NCBI RefSeq assembly: GCF_003003355.1
Contig: NZ_PVTQ01000003.1
Coordinates: 248,001 to 312,000 of the forward strand
DNA length: 64,000 nucleotides
Source: Donghicola tyrosinivorans
GTDB taxonomy: Bacteria > Pseudomonadota > Alphaproteobacteria > Rhodobacterales > Rhodobacteraceae
Direction: 5' to 3'
A program made the position numbers and the translations under genes. The stretch's first letter is position 1. Each line of letters begins with the position of its first letter. Of this stretch, positions 54,465 through 62,022 are shown one piece after another. A model generated the notes under the pieces. It searched no databases and had not been told where the DNA came from. It was given only the letters and a program-made list of their open reading frames with translations.

Positions 54465-55070
54465 TCACCCTTGCGGGATCGTCGCCTGCATCGCGGGGCG
54501 CTGCAAATAGACTTCGGCCCATGCCGCCAAAGCGGGTCTGCCCACCCGCCAAGCCCTTTGCGGGTGCCGGAAATCCAGATACCCCAGCGCAACTCCGACG
54601 GCGATCTGCGCCGCATCGTGGGGCCCGTTCAGATGGCTCATCCAGCGTGATTCCAGCGCATCCAGCCCGTTGCTGATTTTGGTCCATTGCCCTTCCATCC
54701 AAGGCGCAATAGGCTCTGGGCGGAATTTGGCCTCATAGACCATCAAAACAGCCGCATCCATGATAGCATCGGCGCTGGCCTCTAGGGTCAGCACCTCCCA
54801 AATCCGCGCCTCAGGATATAAAGACGTGCCCGCCCGCACATCCAGATAGCGGGTGATCACGCGGCTGTCGTAAAGCGCGGGGCCATCTTCACGCACCAAG
54901 GCAGGGATTTTGCCCGCAGGGTTTATGGCAATCAGCGCCGGATCAGGGGCTACGGGATTCGCCACCGCATCGACCAAATCGGTCTGAGCCAGCAAACCTG
55001 TCTCATGCAATGTCACCATGACCTTGCGCACAAAAGGCGAGGGGCCCGCCTTATATAAAGTCAGTCCCAT
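54465..55070 (-). CDS. Glutathione S-transferase family protein
   Basis: The 201-residue protein has the thioredoxin-like domain (LYKAGPSPFVRKVMVTLHET, INPAGKIPALV, YDSRVITRYL) and a helical C-terminal domain with a conserved-looking ALGYLDFRHP. The active-site serine or threonine is probably in the GPSPFVRK segment. Its start overlaps by 10 bases the end of the small gene at 55061-55351, so the two are probably co-transcribed. The substrate is unknown. Confidence 0.88.
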   Translation of the reverse strand: MGLTLYKAGPSPFVRKVMVTLHETGLLAQTDLVDAVANPVAPDPALIAINPAGKIPALVREDGPALYDSRVITRYLDVRAGTSLYPEARIWEVLTLEASADAIMDAAVLMVYEAKFRPEPIAPWMEGQWTKISNGLDALESRWMSHLNGPHDAAQIAVGVALGYLDFRHPQRAWRVGRPALAAWAEVYLQRPAMQATIPQG

Positions 55071-55351
55071 AGCTTGCGTACCTTCAGCCGTCCGATCACC
55101 GCGCCGTCCACTTCGAATCCCTTTCCAAGCCCGCCAAAGCGCACCACCCGCCGGAACCGGCCCGACATACGCCGCTCATTGTTCAAGGCATCCTCGCGAT
55201 AGGCCATCCCTTCGGGAACTTCATCCAGCGCATCTTCCAAAGGCTGGGATCGTACCGCCTCGGGCAAGCGCCGCGCGGCGGCATAGGCGGCCAAAGCCAC
55301 CAAGCCGTATCGCAAGACAACAGACGCCACTGGCGCCAAGGGCAAAGCCAT
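55061..55351 (-). CDS. Small hypothetical protein
   Basis: The 96-residue product has a hydrophobic N-terminal segment (about 10-26, VLRYGLVALAAYAAAR) that could anchor it, followed by a polar part with a basic end (GKGFEVDGAVIGRLKVRKLW). GGAGG lies eight bases before the ATG at 55351. I do not recognise a family. It is upstream of and overlapping the GST gene on the same strand. Confidence 0.7.
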   Translation of the reverse strand: MALPLAPVASVVLRYGLVALAAYAAARRLPEAVRSQPLEDALDEVPEGMAYREDALNNERRMSGRFRRVVRFGGLGKGFEVDGAVIGRLKVRKLWD

Positions 55352-55461
55352 TCCTTGATCCTCCCCGGCCAATTCAACACCAGCCTAGCAGATCAAAAAA
55401 AAACCGCCCGCTTCTTTATTGCATAAATACTCACAACTGCGCGAAGACCGGCCAAGGCCGA

Positions 55462-56724
55462 TCACGCCCGCAATTGCGCGCCGTCCACCCCAAGGATCAC
55501 CGTCCGCACAATCTGGCTTTCGGGCTGATCGGTGTCAAAGACTACCTCGGTGAACTGCTCGGTCCGGCCCATACGGGGGTTTTCCAGCAAGATCGAATGC
55601 TCGCGTCCCACCTGAGCGGCCAGATGTAGGGCAACGCGGCGCTCTCCGGCGTCGCGCAGTCGCGCGGCCCGTTCCTTGATCGCGCCACCTTTGACCTGCG
55701 GCATCCGCGCAGCGGGGGTGCCTTGGCGGGGCGAGTATGGAAAGACGTGCAGCCATGTCAGCTGGCAGTCATCCACCAGCTTTAGCGAGTTTTCAAAGTG
55801 GGCATCGGTCTCGGTCGGGAAACCGGCGATGATATCGGCGCCAAAGGTCATCTCGGGACGCAGTTTCAACGCCTCTTCGGTAAAGCGGATGGCGTCGTCG
55901 CGCAGGTGGCGGCGTTTCATGCGCTTTAGAATCAGGTCGTCCCCGTGCTGTAGAGACAAATGCAGGTGGGGCATCAGGCGCGGTTCGGTGGCGATGGCCT
56001 GCATAAGCGCCTCATCCACCTCAATCGAATCGATCGAGGAAATCCGCAGGCGCGGCAGATCAGGCACCAGTTTCAGGATGCGCAGCACCAGATCCCCCAG
56101 TTTCGGGGTCGCAGGCAGATCCGCGCCCCAACTGGTCAGGTCAACGCCGGTCAGAACCACTTCGTTAAAACCACGGTCCACCAGACGTTTGATCTGGTCC
56201 ACCACCACCCCTGCAGGAACCGAGCGGGAATTCCCGCGGCCAAAGGGGATGATGCAGAAGGTGCAGCGATGGTCACAGCCGTTTTGAACCTGCACATAGG
56301 CGCGGCTGCGGGTGCCGAAACCGTCGATCAGGTGTCCTGCGGTCTCGGTCACCGACATAATGTCGTCCACCTGAACCCGCTCGGTCTCGCCGATAAAGTT
56401 CGGACCTTTGGCCAGACCCTGCCACGTCTCGGCCTGCATCTTTTCGGTGTTGCCGATAATGTGGTCGACCTCTGCCATGGCGGCAAAGGTTTCGGGCTCG
56501 GTCTGGGCGGCGCAGCCGGTCACGATGATCTTGGCGTCGGGATTCTCGCGGCGGATGCGGCGGATTTCCTGACGGGCTTTGCGCACGGCCTCGGCGGTCA
56601 CGGCGCAGGTGTTCACCACATGGGCGTTCGAAAGGCCGGCCTGCTGGCTCAGCTCTTCCATGGCATGGGTCTCATAGGCGTTCAGACGGCAGCCCAGAGT
56701 GGTGAACTTGGGGACATCAACCAT
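55462..56724 (-). CDS. mtaB: tRNA (N6-L-threonylcarbamoyladenosine(37)-C2)-methylthiotransferase
   Basis: MtaB is a radical-SAM methylthiotransferase that makes ms2t6A37 in tRNAs reading ANN codons. The 420-residue protein has an N-terminal domain with its own cluster cysteines (TLGCRLN, VVNTCAVT, TGCAAQ), the radical-SAM motif CDHRCTFCIIPFGRG, and a C-terminal domain of about 60 residues, where TRAM-type sequence is expected. The start overlaps by eight bases the end of dapF, which is upstream on the same strand. Confidence 0.95.
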   Translation of the reverse strand: MVDVPKFTTLGCRLNAYETHAMEELSQQAGLSNAHVVNTCAVTAEAVRKARQEIRRIRRENPDAKIIVTGCAAQTEPETFAAMAEVDHIIGNTEKMQAETWQGLAKGPNFIGETERVQVDDIMSVTETAGHLIDGFGTRSRAYVQVQNGCDHRCTFCIIPFGRGNSRSVPAGVVVDQIKRLVDRGFNEVVLTGVDLTSWGADLPATPKLGDLVLRILKLVPDLPRLRISSIDSIEVDEALMQAIATEPRLMPHLHLSLQHGDDLILKRMKRRHLRDDAIRFTEEALKLRPEMTFGADIIAGFPTETDAHFENSLKLVDDCQLTWLHVFPYSPRQGTPAARMPQVKGGAIKERAARLRDAGERRVALHLAAQVGREHSILLENPRMGRTEQFTEVVFDTDQPESQIVRTVILGVDGAQLRA

Positions 56725-57562
56725 TGTGTGCGCTCAGGAATTCAGGGGTGAAGGTGCCGCTAAAGACATGGGCGGTGGGGCCTTCCATCCAGACGCCATC
56801 TTCGCGCCAGTCGATGACCAGATCGCCGATCTCAAGGCTGATGCGTACTTTGCGGCCCGTGATGCCACGGCGGGCAGCGGCCACAGCGGTGGCGCAGCTG
56901 CTAGAGCCCGAGGCCATCGTGATCCCCGTGCCCCGCTCCCAAACGCGCATGCGCAGGTGATCGGGTGCGATCAGATGGGCGACCTGCACATTGGTGCGCT
57001 GGGGGAACAGCGGGTGATGTTCGTGGGCAGGGCCAAAGGTGGTCAGGTCCACCGCCTCGGCATCTTCCACAAAGAAGGTGCAATGGGGATTGCCCATGCC
57101 GGTGCCCACAGGATCGCCATCAATGGGCAGATGCAGGGTGTCGATGTCCTCTGCGATGGGAATTTCGTTCCATGCCAGCAGGGGCGCACCCATATTCACG
57201 CGGGTCAGGCCGTTGCCGCCGTCTTCGCAAGGCAGCAGACCACGCTCTGTCTCAAGCACCAGCGCATTGACGCCGCGCACATCCATCAGATGGCGGGCAA
57301 TACAGCGGGTGGCATTGCCGCAGGTCGCCGACAGCGAGCCATCCGCATTATAGAACACCAGACGCGCATCCGAGCGGTCCGAGTCCTCGATCACGGCAAG
57401 CTGATCGAATCCCACTCCGGTATTCCGGTGGGCAATCGCGGTCACAAGTTCAGGCGACAAGCCATTCGGCACATCGCTGGCGTGGATCACCACGAAATCA
57501 TTGCCAAGCCCGTGCATCTTCATGAACGGCAGGCCTTGGGAGGGGGCATCATGTCTTTGCAT
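56717..57562 (-). CDS. dapF: Diaminopimelate epimerase
   Basis: DapF interconverts LL- and meso-diaminopimelate for lysine and peptidoglycan synthesis. The 281-residue protein has MKMHGLGNDFVV, the first catalytic cysteine in ATCGNATRC (Cys81) and MGNPHCTFFV. The second catalytic cysteine usually sits in an ACGxGAC-type motif, but here that region reads ASGSSSC, with Ser218 at the expected position. The remaining cysteine there is Cys223. Either the lineage uses serine at this point or activity is altered. The chosen start follows the Rhodobacterales-type N-terminal extension; an inner ATG (57523) has a better ribosome site. It precedes mtaB and overlaps it by eight bases. Confidence 0.9.
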   Translation of the reverse strand: MQRHDAPSQGLPFMKMHGLGNDFVVIHASDVPNGLSPELVTAIAHRNTGVGFDQLAVIEDSDRSDARLVFYNADGSLSATCGNATRCIARHLMDVRGVNALVLETERGLLPCEDGGNGLTRVNMGAPLLAWNEIPIAEDIDTLHLPIDGDPVGTGMGNPHCTFFVEDAEAVDLTTFGPAHEHHPLFPQRTNVQVAHLIAPDHLRMRVWERGTGITMASGSSSCATAVAAARRGITGRKVRISLEIGDLVIDWREDGVWMEGPTAHVFSGTFTPEFLSAHNG

Positions 57563-57629
57563 GAGGCGGCATATACGCCCCCCAAATTCATGAATCCAGC
57601 ATGTGCCGAAAAAAGTTTACATTTCTCTA

Positions 57630-57658
57630 TTGACCCCCCCGCCTACAAACCGTAGAAG
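57630..57658 (+). promoter_or_regulatory. Probable promoter of the tRNA-Lys gene
   Basis: TTGACC (57630-57635) and TAGAAG (57653-57658) are separated by 17 bases and lie 21 bases before the mature tRNA 5' end. The boxes are a reasonable match to a housekeeping sigma-factor promoter. Confidence 0.5.
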
Positions 57659-57678
57659 CCGCCCACACGCTGAAGAGT

Positions 57679-57754
57679 GGGCCGTTAGCTCAGTTGGTAG
57701 AGCAACTGACTTTTAATCAGTGGGTCGCAGGTTCGAATCCTGCACGGCTCACCA
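57679..57754 (+). tRNA. tRNA-Lys (anticodon TTT)
   Basis: The 76-base cloverleaf is complete: acceptor arms GGGCCGT and ACGGCTC (one G-U), D arm TAGCTCAGTTGGTAGAGC, anticodon arm ACTGACTTTTAATCAGT with anticodon TTT, T arm CAGGTTCGAATCCTG, and an encoded CCA end. It lies between dapF and a Tag-like gene. Confidence 0.98.
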
Positions 57755-57914
57755 CTCTCCTCCCGGTCGGCAAGAAATGCCGCTGAAACAGGAGCTTAGC
57801 GTATCTGCATCGACACTGAATTACCTCAAGTCGGATTGCAGATGGATTTATTTCCACCACTCACAATTATCCGGGGCTGCGCCTTTTGTGCGCGCCCCTG
57901 ATAATGTGCGTCTG

Positions 57915-58580
57915 CTATACAGAGTAGGCCAAGATGCGGCTGATTTGGGTCAGTCCGCGGCCCGACTCCGTCATCCATTTATTGAAGGCCGATTGAATTG
58001 CGCTCTGCGCTTTGGATGACGTTGCGGAAGCGTCGATGATTCCCTCGGCCTTCAGACGGGCCAAAACATCGGTGGTCAGAATAAAAGAATCGCGGCCCAT
58101 TTCGCGCAGAACCCGCTGGCCGGTCATCGCACCAAGGCGGCTGCCCTGTTTCGACCTGATCTTTGTCAGGCCGATTTGGTCGGTCACGGGCCAATCTGCA
58201 AAGAATCGCGCGGCGCTGCCATTTTCTTTTGCCAGATCCATCAGGAATCGGGCGTTCTCTAGCACGGCCTGAATTTTTTGCCCGTTGCGGACGATTCTTT
58301 CATCGCCGAGCAGCCGGTCGAGGTCTTCGTCGTGGTAAAAACCCACGCGGGCCACGTCGAACCTGTCAAAGGCGGCTTCAAACCCTTCCCATTTGGCGTC
58401 GATGACTTTCCAGTTGAAGCCTGCCTGAAAGATGCATTTGGCCATGGTGGCCAGCCAGCGGTCGTCGGTGGTGTTTTGCAGCGCCTCTTGGGGTAGGGGC
58501 GCGGGCAGCATGGCCTCAAGCGCCTCTGGTCCGCCTTTGCGGTCAGCGGCAATGGCGTAGAGTTCTTCGAATGTGCGCAT
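57915..58580 (-). CDS. DNA-3-methyladenine glycosylase I-like protein
   Basis: The 221-residue protein aligns with the helical core of Tag, for example CIFQAGFNWKVIDAKWEGFE and RIVRNGQKIQAVLENARFL, which match Tag's glycosylase fold. The N-terminal zinc-binding segment of Tag (RCGW and the YHDNEWG block) and the C-terminal HxxxC are not present, so it lacks the zinc site. It may excise 3-methyladenine or another alkylated base, or have diverged. The ATG at 58580 follows AGAGGGGG at good spacing. Confidence 0.82.
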   Translation of the reverse strand: MRTFEELYAIAADRKGGPEALEAMLPAPLPQEALQNTTDDRWLATMAKCIFQAGFNWKVIDAKWEGFEAAFDRFDVARVGFYHDEDLDRLLGDERIVRNGQKIQAVLENARFLMDLAKENGSAARFFADWPVTDQIGLTKIRSKQGSRLGAMTGQRVLREMGRDSFILTTDVLARLKAEGIIDASATSSKAQSAIQSAFNKWMTESGRGLTQISRILAYSV

Positions 58581-58642
58581 GAAACGTCCCCCTCTTATCA
58601 AATTGAGCGCAGCCTAAAGGCTGCGCGCAGGTTCGGGGAATG

Positions 58643-58669
58643 AAAAAGGGCGCTTGCTGCGCCCTTTTT
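58643..58669 (-). terminator. Terminator after amaB
   Basis: An 11-bp stem, AAAAAGGGCGC (58643-58653) and GCGCCCTTTTT (58659-58669), around a 5-base loop, lies just downstream of the amaB stop on the minus strand. The T-run on the minus strand suits amaB; the structure could also work in the other direction. Confidence 0.88.
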
Positions 58670-58673
58670 GGTG

Positions 58674-60182
58674 TCAGATGTCGAAGACAACGCCTTGGGC
58701 CAGCGGCAATTGGCTGGAGTAGTTCACCGTGTTGGTGGCGCGACGCATGTAGCCTTTCCACGCGTCCGAGCCGGATTCGCGACCACCGCCGGTTTCCTTT
58801 TCCCCGCCGAAGGCGCCGCCGATTTCCGCGCCCGAGGTGCCGATGTTGACGTTGGCGATGCCGCAGTCGCTGCCTGCTGCCGAAAGGAATTGTTCAGTTT
58901 CACGCACATTCAGGGTGAAGATGCAGGAAGACAGGCCCGCGCCAACTGCGTTCTGTGCCTCAATCGCCGCATCAAAGTCGGTGTATTTGGTCACATATAG
59001 AATGGGCGCAAAGGTTTCATGCAACATGGGGCCGGATTGTTCGGGCATCTCAACCAGTGCAGGGCGGGCGTAATAGGCGCTTTCTGCGCCGGTATCCACG
59101 CGGCCGCCGCCGTGGACGGTGCCGCCCACTGCTTTGGCGTCACTCAGGGCCTTTTCCATGCCGTCGAAGGCGTCTTTGTCGATCAGGGGGCCGACCAGAT
59201 GGTTGGCTTCAAGAGGGTTGCCGACCGAAACGGATTCGTAGGCTTTGACCAGACGTGGGACCAGATCGTCATAGACATCCGCGTGAACAAACAGGCGGCG
59301 CTGGCTGGTGCAGCGCTGGCCGGCTGTGCCCATAGCGCCAAAGGCGACCGCGCGCAGGGTCATGTCCAGATCGGCTGATGGGCAGACGATGCCCGCGTTG
59401 TTGCCGCCCAGTTCCAGAATGCAGCGGCCAAAGCGTTCAGCCACTTTCGGGCCGACGATGCGGCCCATGCGGGTCGAGCCGGTGGCCGAGACCAGCGCCA
59501 CGTCGGGATCTTCGACCAGCGCGTTGCCCACATCAGCGCCGCCGATCAGCAGTTGCGCAAGCCCTTCGGGGGCATCGCCAAAGCGGTCCAGCGCCTTTTG
59601 CAGGATTGCCATGCTGGCCAGGGCGGTTAGCGGGGATTTTTCCGACGGTTTCCAGATCACGGGGTTGCCGCAGACCAGAGCCAATGCCGCGTTCCACGAC
59701 CAGACCGCCACGGGGAAGTTGAAGGCCGAGATGATGCCGACCACACCTAGCGGGTGCCATTGTTCCATCATGCGGTGACCGGGGCGTTCGGTGGCGATGG
59801 TCAGACCATATAGCTGACGCGACAGGCCGGTGGCGAAATCGCAGATGTCGATCATCTCTTGCACTTCGCCAAGGCCCTCGGACGGGATCTTGCCCGCCTC
59901 GATCGAGACCATGCGGCCCAGTGCCTCTTTATGGGTGCGCAACTCTTCCCCCAGCAGGCGGACCAGTTCGCCCCGCTTGGGGGCCGGAACCATGCGCCAT
60001 TCTTTAAAGGCAGCGCGGGCACGGGCCACGGCGGCGGCGGTATCCTCGGCGGTGTTTTCGGGCAGTGCGGCGATTTCCTCGCCGGTCATGGGGCTGATCT
60101 TGGTCAGGGTGCCACCGGTGTAGAGGGCGGGATCAACCCCGAGGCTGTCCAGAATGGATTTGGCGTCTTGTGCCAGTGTCAT
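58674..60182 (-). CDS. amaB: L-piperidine-6-carboxylate/aminoadipate-semialdehyde dehydrogenase
   Basis: This 502-residue ALDH of the ALDH7 (antiquitin) type oxidises 2-aminoadipate 6-semialdehyde (in equilibrium with piperideine-6-carboxylate) to 2-aminoadipate. The catalytic Cys is in GTAGQRCTSQRRLF and the general-base Glu in LELGGNNA; the NAD site includes SATGSTRMGRIVG. The substrate call rests on family resemblance and on hglS directly upstream, because both belong to the pipecolate branch of lysine breakdown. The ATG at 60182 is used; an in-frame GTG lies four codons upstream. Confidence 0.88.
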   Translation of the reverse strand: MTLAQDAKSILDSLGVDPALYTGGTLTKISPMTGEEIAALPENTAEDTAAAVARARAAFKEWRMVPAPKRGELVRLLGEELRTHKEALGRMVSIEAGKIPSEGLGEVQEMIDICDFATGLSRQLYGLTIATERPGHRMMEQWHPLGVVGIISAFNFPVAVWSWNAALALVCGNPVIWKPSEKSPLTALASMAILQKALDRFGDAPEGLAQLLIGGADVGNALVEDPDVALVSATGSTRMGRIVGPKVAERFGRCILELGGNNAGIVCPSADLDMTLRAVAFGAMGTAGQRCTSQRRLFVHADVYDDLVPRLVKAYESVSVGNPLEANHLVGPLIDKDAFDGMEKALSDAKAVGGTVHGGGRVDTGAESAYYARPALVEMPEQSGPMLHETFAPILYVTKYTDFDAAIEAQNAVGAGLSSCIFTLNVRETEQFLSAAGSDCGIANVNIGTSGAEIGGAFGGEKETGGGRESGSDAWKGYMRRATNTVNYSSQLPLAQGVVFDI

Positions 60183-60220
60183 AGCAAATCTCACTGTTGG
60201 GAGGGATGGACGGGCCGCTC

Positions 60221-61603
60221 TTATTCGGCGGCGGCCCCTTTGGTCAGAGCAGCAACGCAGGCCGCACGAGAGGCGTCCTCGATCTGCTGGTAATGGTCGA
60301 ATTCGTTCAGCACCTTCGCGCCCAGATCGGTTTCAAACCGTTGCTGGTTGGGGCTGGCCGCGAATTCCTGTGCATCGTCATCGCCAAGGTTCGATTGGAA
60401 GATGCCAGCGGCGCTGACGGGCAGGAAATCCTCATAAACGATGGGATCAATGCGCACGTAGCCTTGGGCCAGCAGCTGTTCGGCGTCCAGACCTGCGATC
60501 TGGCCCGCATTGGCGCGGCCCTTGTCGGTGAGGGACCATTCAAAATAGCCCAGACTGTCTTCGCGGATACCTTCCAGCGTGTCGGGGAAGGCGGTGAAGG
60601 TCTCTTGCAGCGCGGCCATATATGCGTCGGTGTTCGAGCCATCCGCCGCAGGGCGTACCTTTTCGCGGGTCTTGGTCAGCAGCGCATCATAAAGAGCGCG
60701 GCCCACGGGGGTCAGGGCCTGACCGCGGGCCTCAATCTCGCCAAAGCGGGCGGTGTGGCTACCGTCTTTGCCGTCAAAGCTGACTGCCTCGGACAGCGCC
60801 TTAAAGCTGGTTTGGCGCAGCAGGATCGGGAAGGCGCGGCGGGGCGGGCCTTCGATCACCGCTTTGGGGTCGATCCCGTGTTCGGGCATCAACTCTTGCA
60901 CGCGGTCGATGTCCAGCGTGCGCGGGGTCAGGTGGTTGATGTGCGGTCCTTTGAACGAGACCACATCCGCCACAAGGCGGTGCGCATCATGCAGGCGCTG
61001 GTAGAGGTCGGCGCTGACGTTGGCTTCGGGGTGCCAGCGGAAGGTTTCCAGCGCCTCGGCGACAAACTCATCGGCCTGCGCCTCGGTCAGGCCCCCTTGG
61101 GATTCGGCCAAATCAATCAGTTCCAGACAGCGCGGGGTGTAGATCTGGCGTTCTGCCAGCACCTTTGCGGCAGTGTCGCGCAGGGCGGCGTCCGAGATCA
61201 GGTCCAGCCGCAGCAGCGAGGTAAAGACGCGGAAGGGGTTGCGGCGCAGGGCATCCTCGCCCACGGGGCGGAAGGCGGTGGAATGCACGGGCACGCTTGC
61301 CTCGGTCAGGTCATAATATCCGACGGGCTGCATTCCCATGACAGCAAACAGGCGGCGCATGGTGGCCAGTTCCTGCGGGGTGCCAAGCCGGATGGCGCCA
61401 TGACGTTCTTCGCTGATGCGGGACAGCTGGTCGGTCTGTTCCAGATCGCTGCGCAGCTGCGCATTCGCGGCCAGCACGCCATCGTTCACGTCCGAGACGA
61501 TCTGCATCAGCGTGCCATAGGCGGGGACCTCGGTCCGGTACATGGCCGACATGGCAGCGGAAAAGCGGCTACGGATGTCGTCGGGGTGGGCGAATTGGGT
61601 CAT
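60221..61603 (-). CDS. hglS: 2-oxoadipate dioxygenase/decarboxylase
   Basis: HglS (YdcJ, DUF1338, VOC fold) converts 2-oxoadipate to D-2-hydroxyglutarate in lysine catabolism. The 460-residue protein has the expected metal ligands: His68 in ERHGAIR with the substrate-binding arginine Arg72, His225 in PHINHLTPR, and a glutamate in GEIEARG (about 290-292). AGGAG precedes the ATG by six bases. amaB follows after 38 bp on the same strand, giving a two-gene lysine-degradation unit. Confidence 0.92.
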   Translation of the reverse strand: MTQFAHPDDIRSRFSAAMSAMYRTEVPAYGTLMQIVSDVNDGVLAANAQLRSDLEQTDQLSRISEERHGAIRLGTPQELATMRRLFAVMGMQPVGYYDLTEASVPVHSTAFRPVGEDALRRNPFRVFTSLLRLDLISDAALRDTAAKVLAERQIYTPRCLELIDLAESQGGLTEAQADEFVAEALETFRWHPEANVSADLYQRLHDAHRLVADVVSFKGPHINHLTPRTLDIDRVQELMPEHGIDPKAVIEGPPRRAFPILLRQTSFKALSEAVSFDGKDGSHTARFGEIEARGQALTPVGRALYDALLTKTREKVRPAADGSNTDAYMAALQETFTAFPDTLEGIREDSLGYFEWSLTDKGRANAGQIAGLDAEQLLAQGYVRIDPIVYEDFLPVSAAGIFQSNLGDDDAQEFAASPNQQRFETDLGAKVLNEFDHYQQIEDASRAACVAALTKGAAAE

Positions 61604-61716
61604 CGGGCGCTCCTGCGATCACGGCGGTCGGGTACAGACTTAGCATAGCCGATCCCGATTGTATGATGAGCGCTGTCTGAGACTTTATTCCCCGCAGGAA
61701 TGACGAACACACTTTT

Positions 61717-61733
61717 TGACGTTTGAAACGTCA
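61717..61733. promoter_or_regulatory. 17-bp perfect palindrome upstream of hglS
   Basis: TGACGTTTGAAACGTCA is an 8-1-8 inverted repeat located 114-130 bases upstream of the hglS ATG. It is a candidate operator. The nearby LacI-family protein is the natural candidate to test, although LacI operators more often have a central CG. TGACGTT also occurs as the half-site of the gltD-gltB palindrome. Confidence 0.55.
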
Positions 61734-61734
61734 C

Positions 61735-61751
61735 TTGGCACAGGCCTTGCA
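61735..61751 (+). promoter_or_regulatory. Sigma-54 promoter-like sequence (plus strand)
   Basis: TTGGCAC, five bases, then TTGCA, with GG (61737-61738) and GC (61749-61750) 12 bases apart, matches the -24/-12 consensus. It faces away from hglS, and no gene lies ahead of it on this strand except a 32-codon open frame (61767-61865). It may be fortuitous. Confidence 0.35.
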
Positions 61752-61796
61752 CTTTGGGGTGTAGGTATGCGTTGGGGAAAAGTGGCGCTGCTGGCA

Positions 61797-61826
61797 AACA
61801 AAAAGGCCCGGCGAATTGCCGGGCCT
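61797..61826 (-). terminator. Terminator downstream of the LacI-family gene
   Basis: A 9-bp perfect stem, AGGCCCGGC (61804-61812) and GCCGGGCCT (61818-61826), closes a GAATT loop; on the minus strand it is followed by TTTTTGTTTG. It lies about 200 bp beyond the LacI stop. Confidence 0.88.
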
Positions 61827-62020
61827 GAACACTCGTTGCCTGAAGCCGCTCAAAGCTCCCACTAACGGACGTCACCTTGCAAAAACTGGTATCGTTGGGG
61901 GTACTGGGAACACTAATACAAATCCGTATGGACATAGTTATTAATGTCTAACGGATAACCAGTCCACAAATCGAAAGTATGGGTTACAAGAGTTTACGTT
62001 ACGTTAATGCCAGCCTAAAT
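61797..62020 (-). ncRNA. Candidate small RNA or long 3' UTR of the LacI gene
   Basis: Between the LacI stop and a strong terminator lies about 200 bp without a protein gene. A TTGACA overlaps the LacI stop on the minus strand, but a matching -10 box is poor. Inside is a two-part hairpin: ATCCGT, GACAT, a loop, ATGTC and ACGGAT (about 61937-61971). The 8-mer TCCGTTAG occurs twice. No known RNA family is recognised. Confidence 0.3.
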
Positions 62021-62022
62021 TG

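Larger units (their letters stand above)
61604..62022. other. Intergenic region between hglS and the LacI gene, rich in possible signals
   Basis: This 419-bp stretch holds, from left to right: the hglS upstream region; a 17-bp palindrome (61717-61733); a sigma-54-like sequence on the plus strand (61735-61751); a strong hairpin terminator (61797-61826) for the minus strand; and about 195 bp of AT-rich sequence with an inner hairpin that could encode a small RNA on the minus strand. No protein gene is firmly supported. Confidence 0.5.

Noticed and set aside
57720-58019. A 99-codon frame starting inside tRNA-Lys
   Set aside because: It begins within the tRNA and overlaps the 3' end of the Tag-like gene on the other strand.
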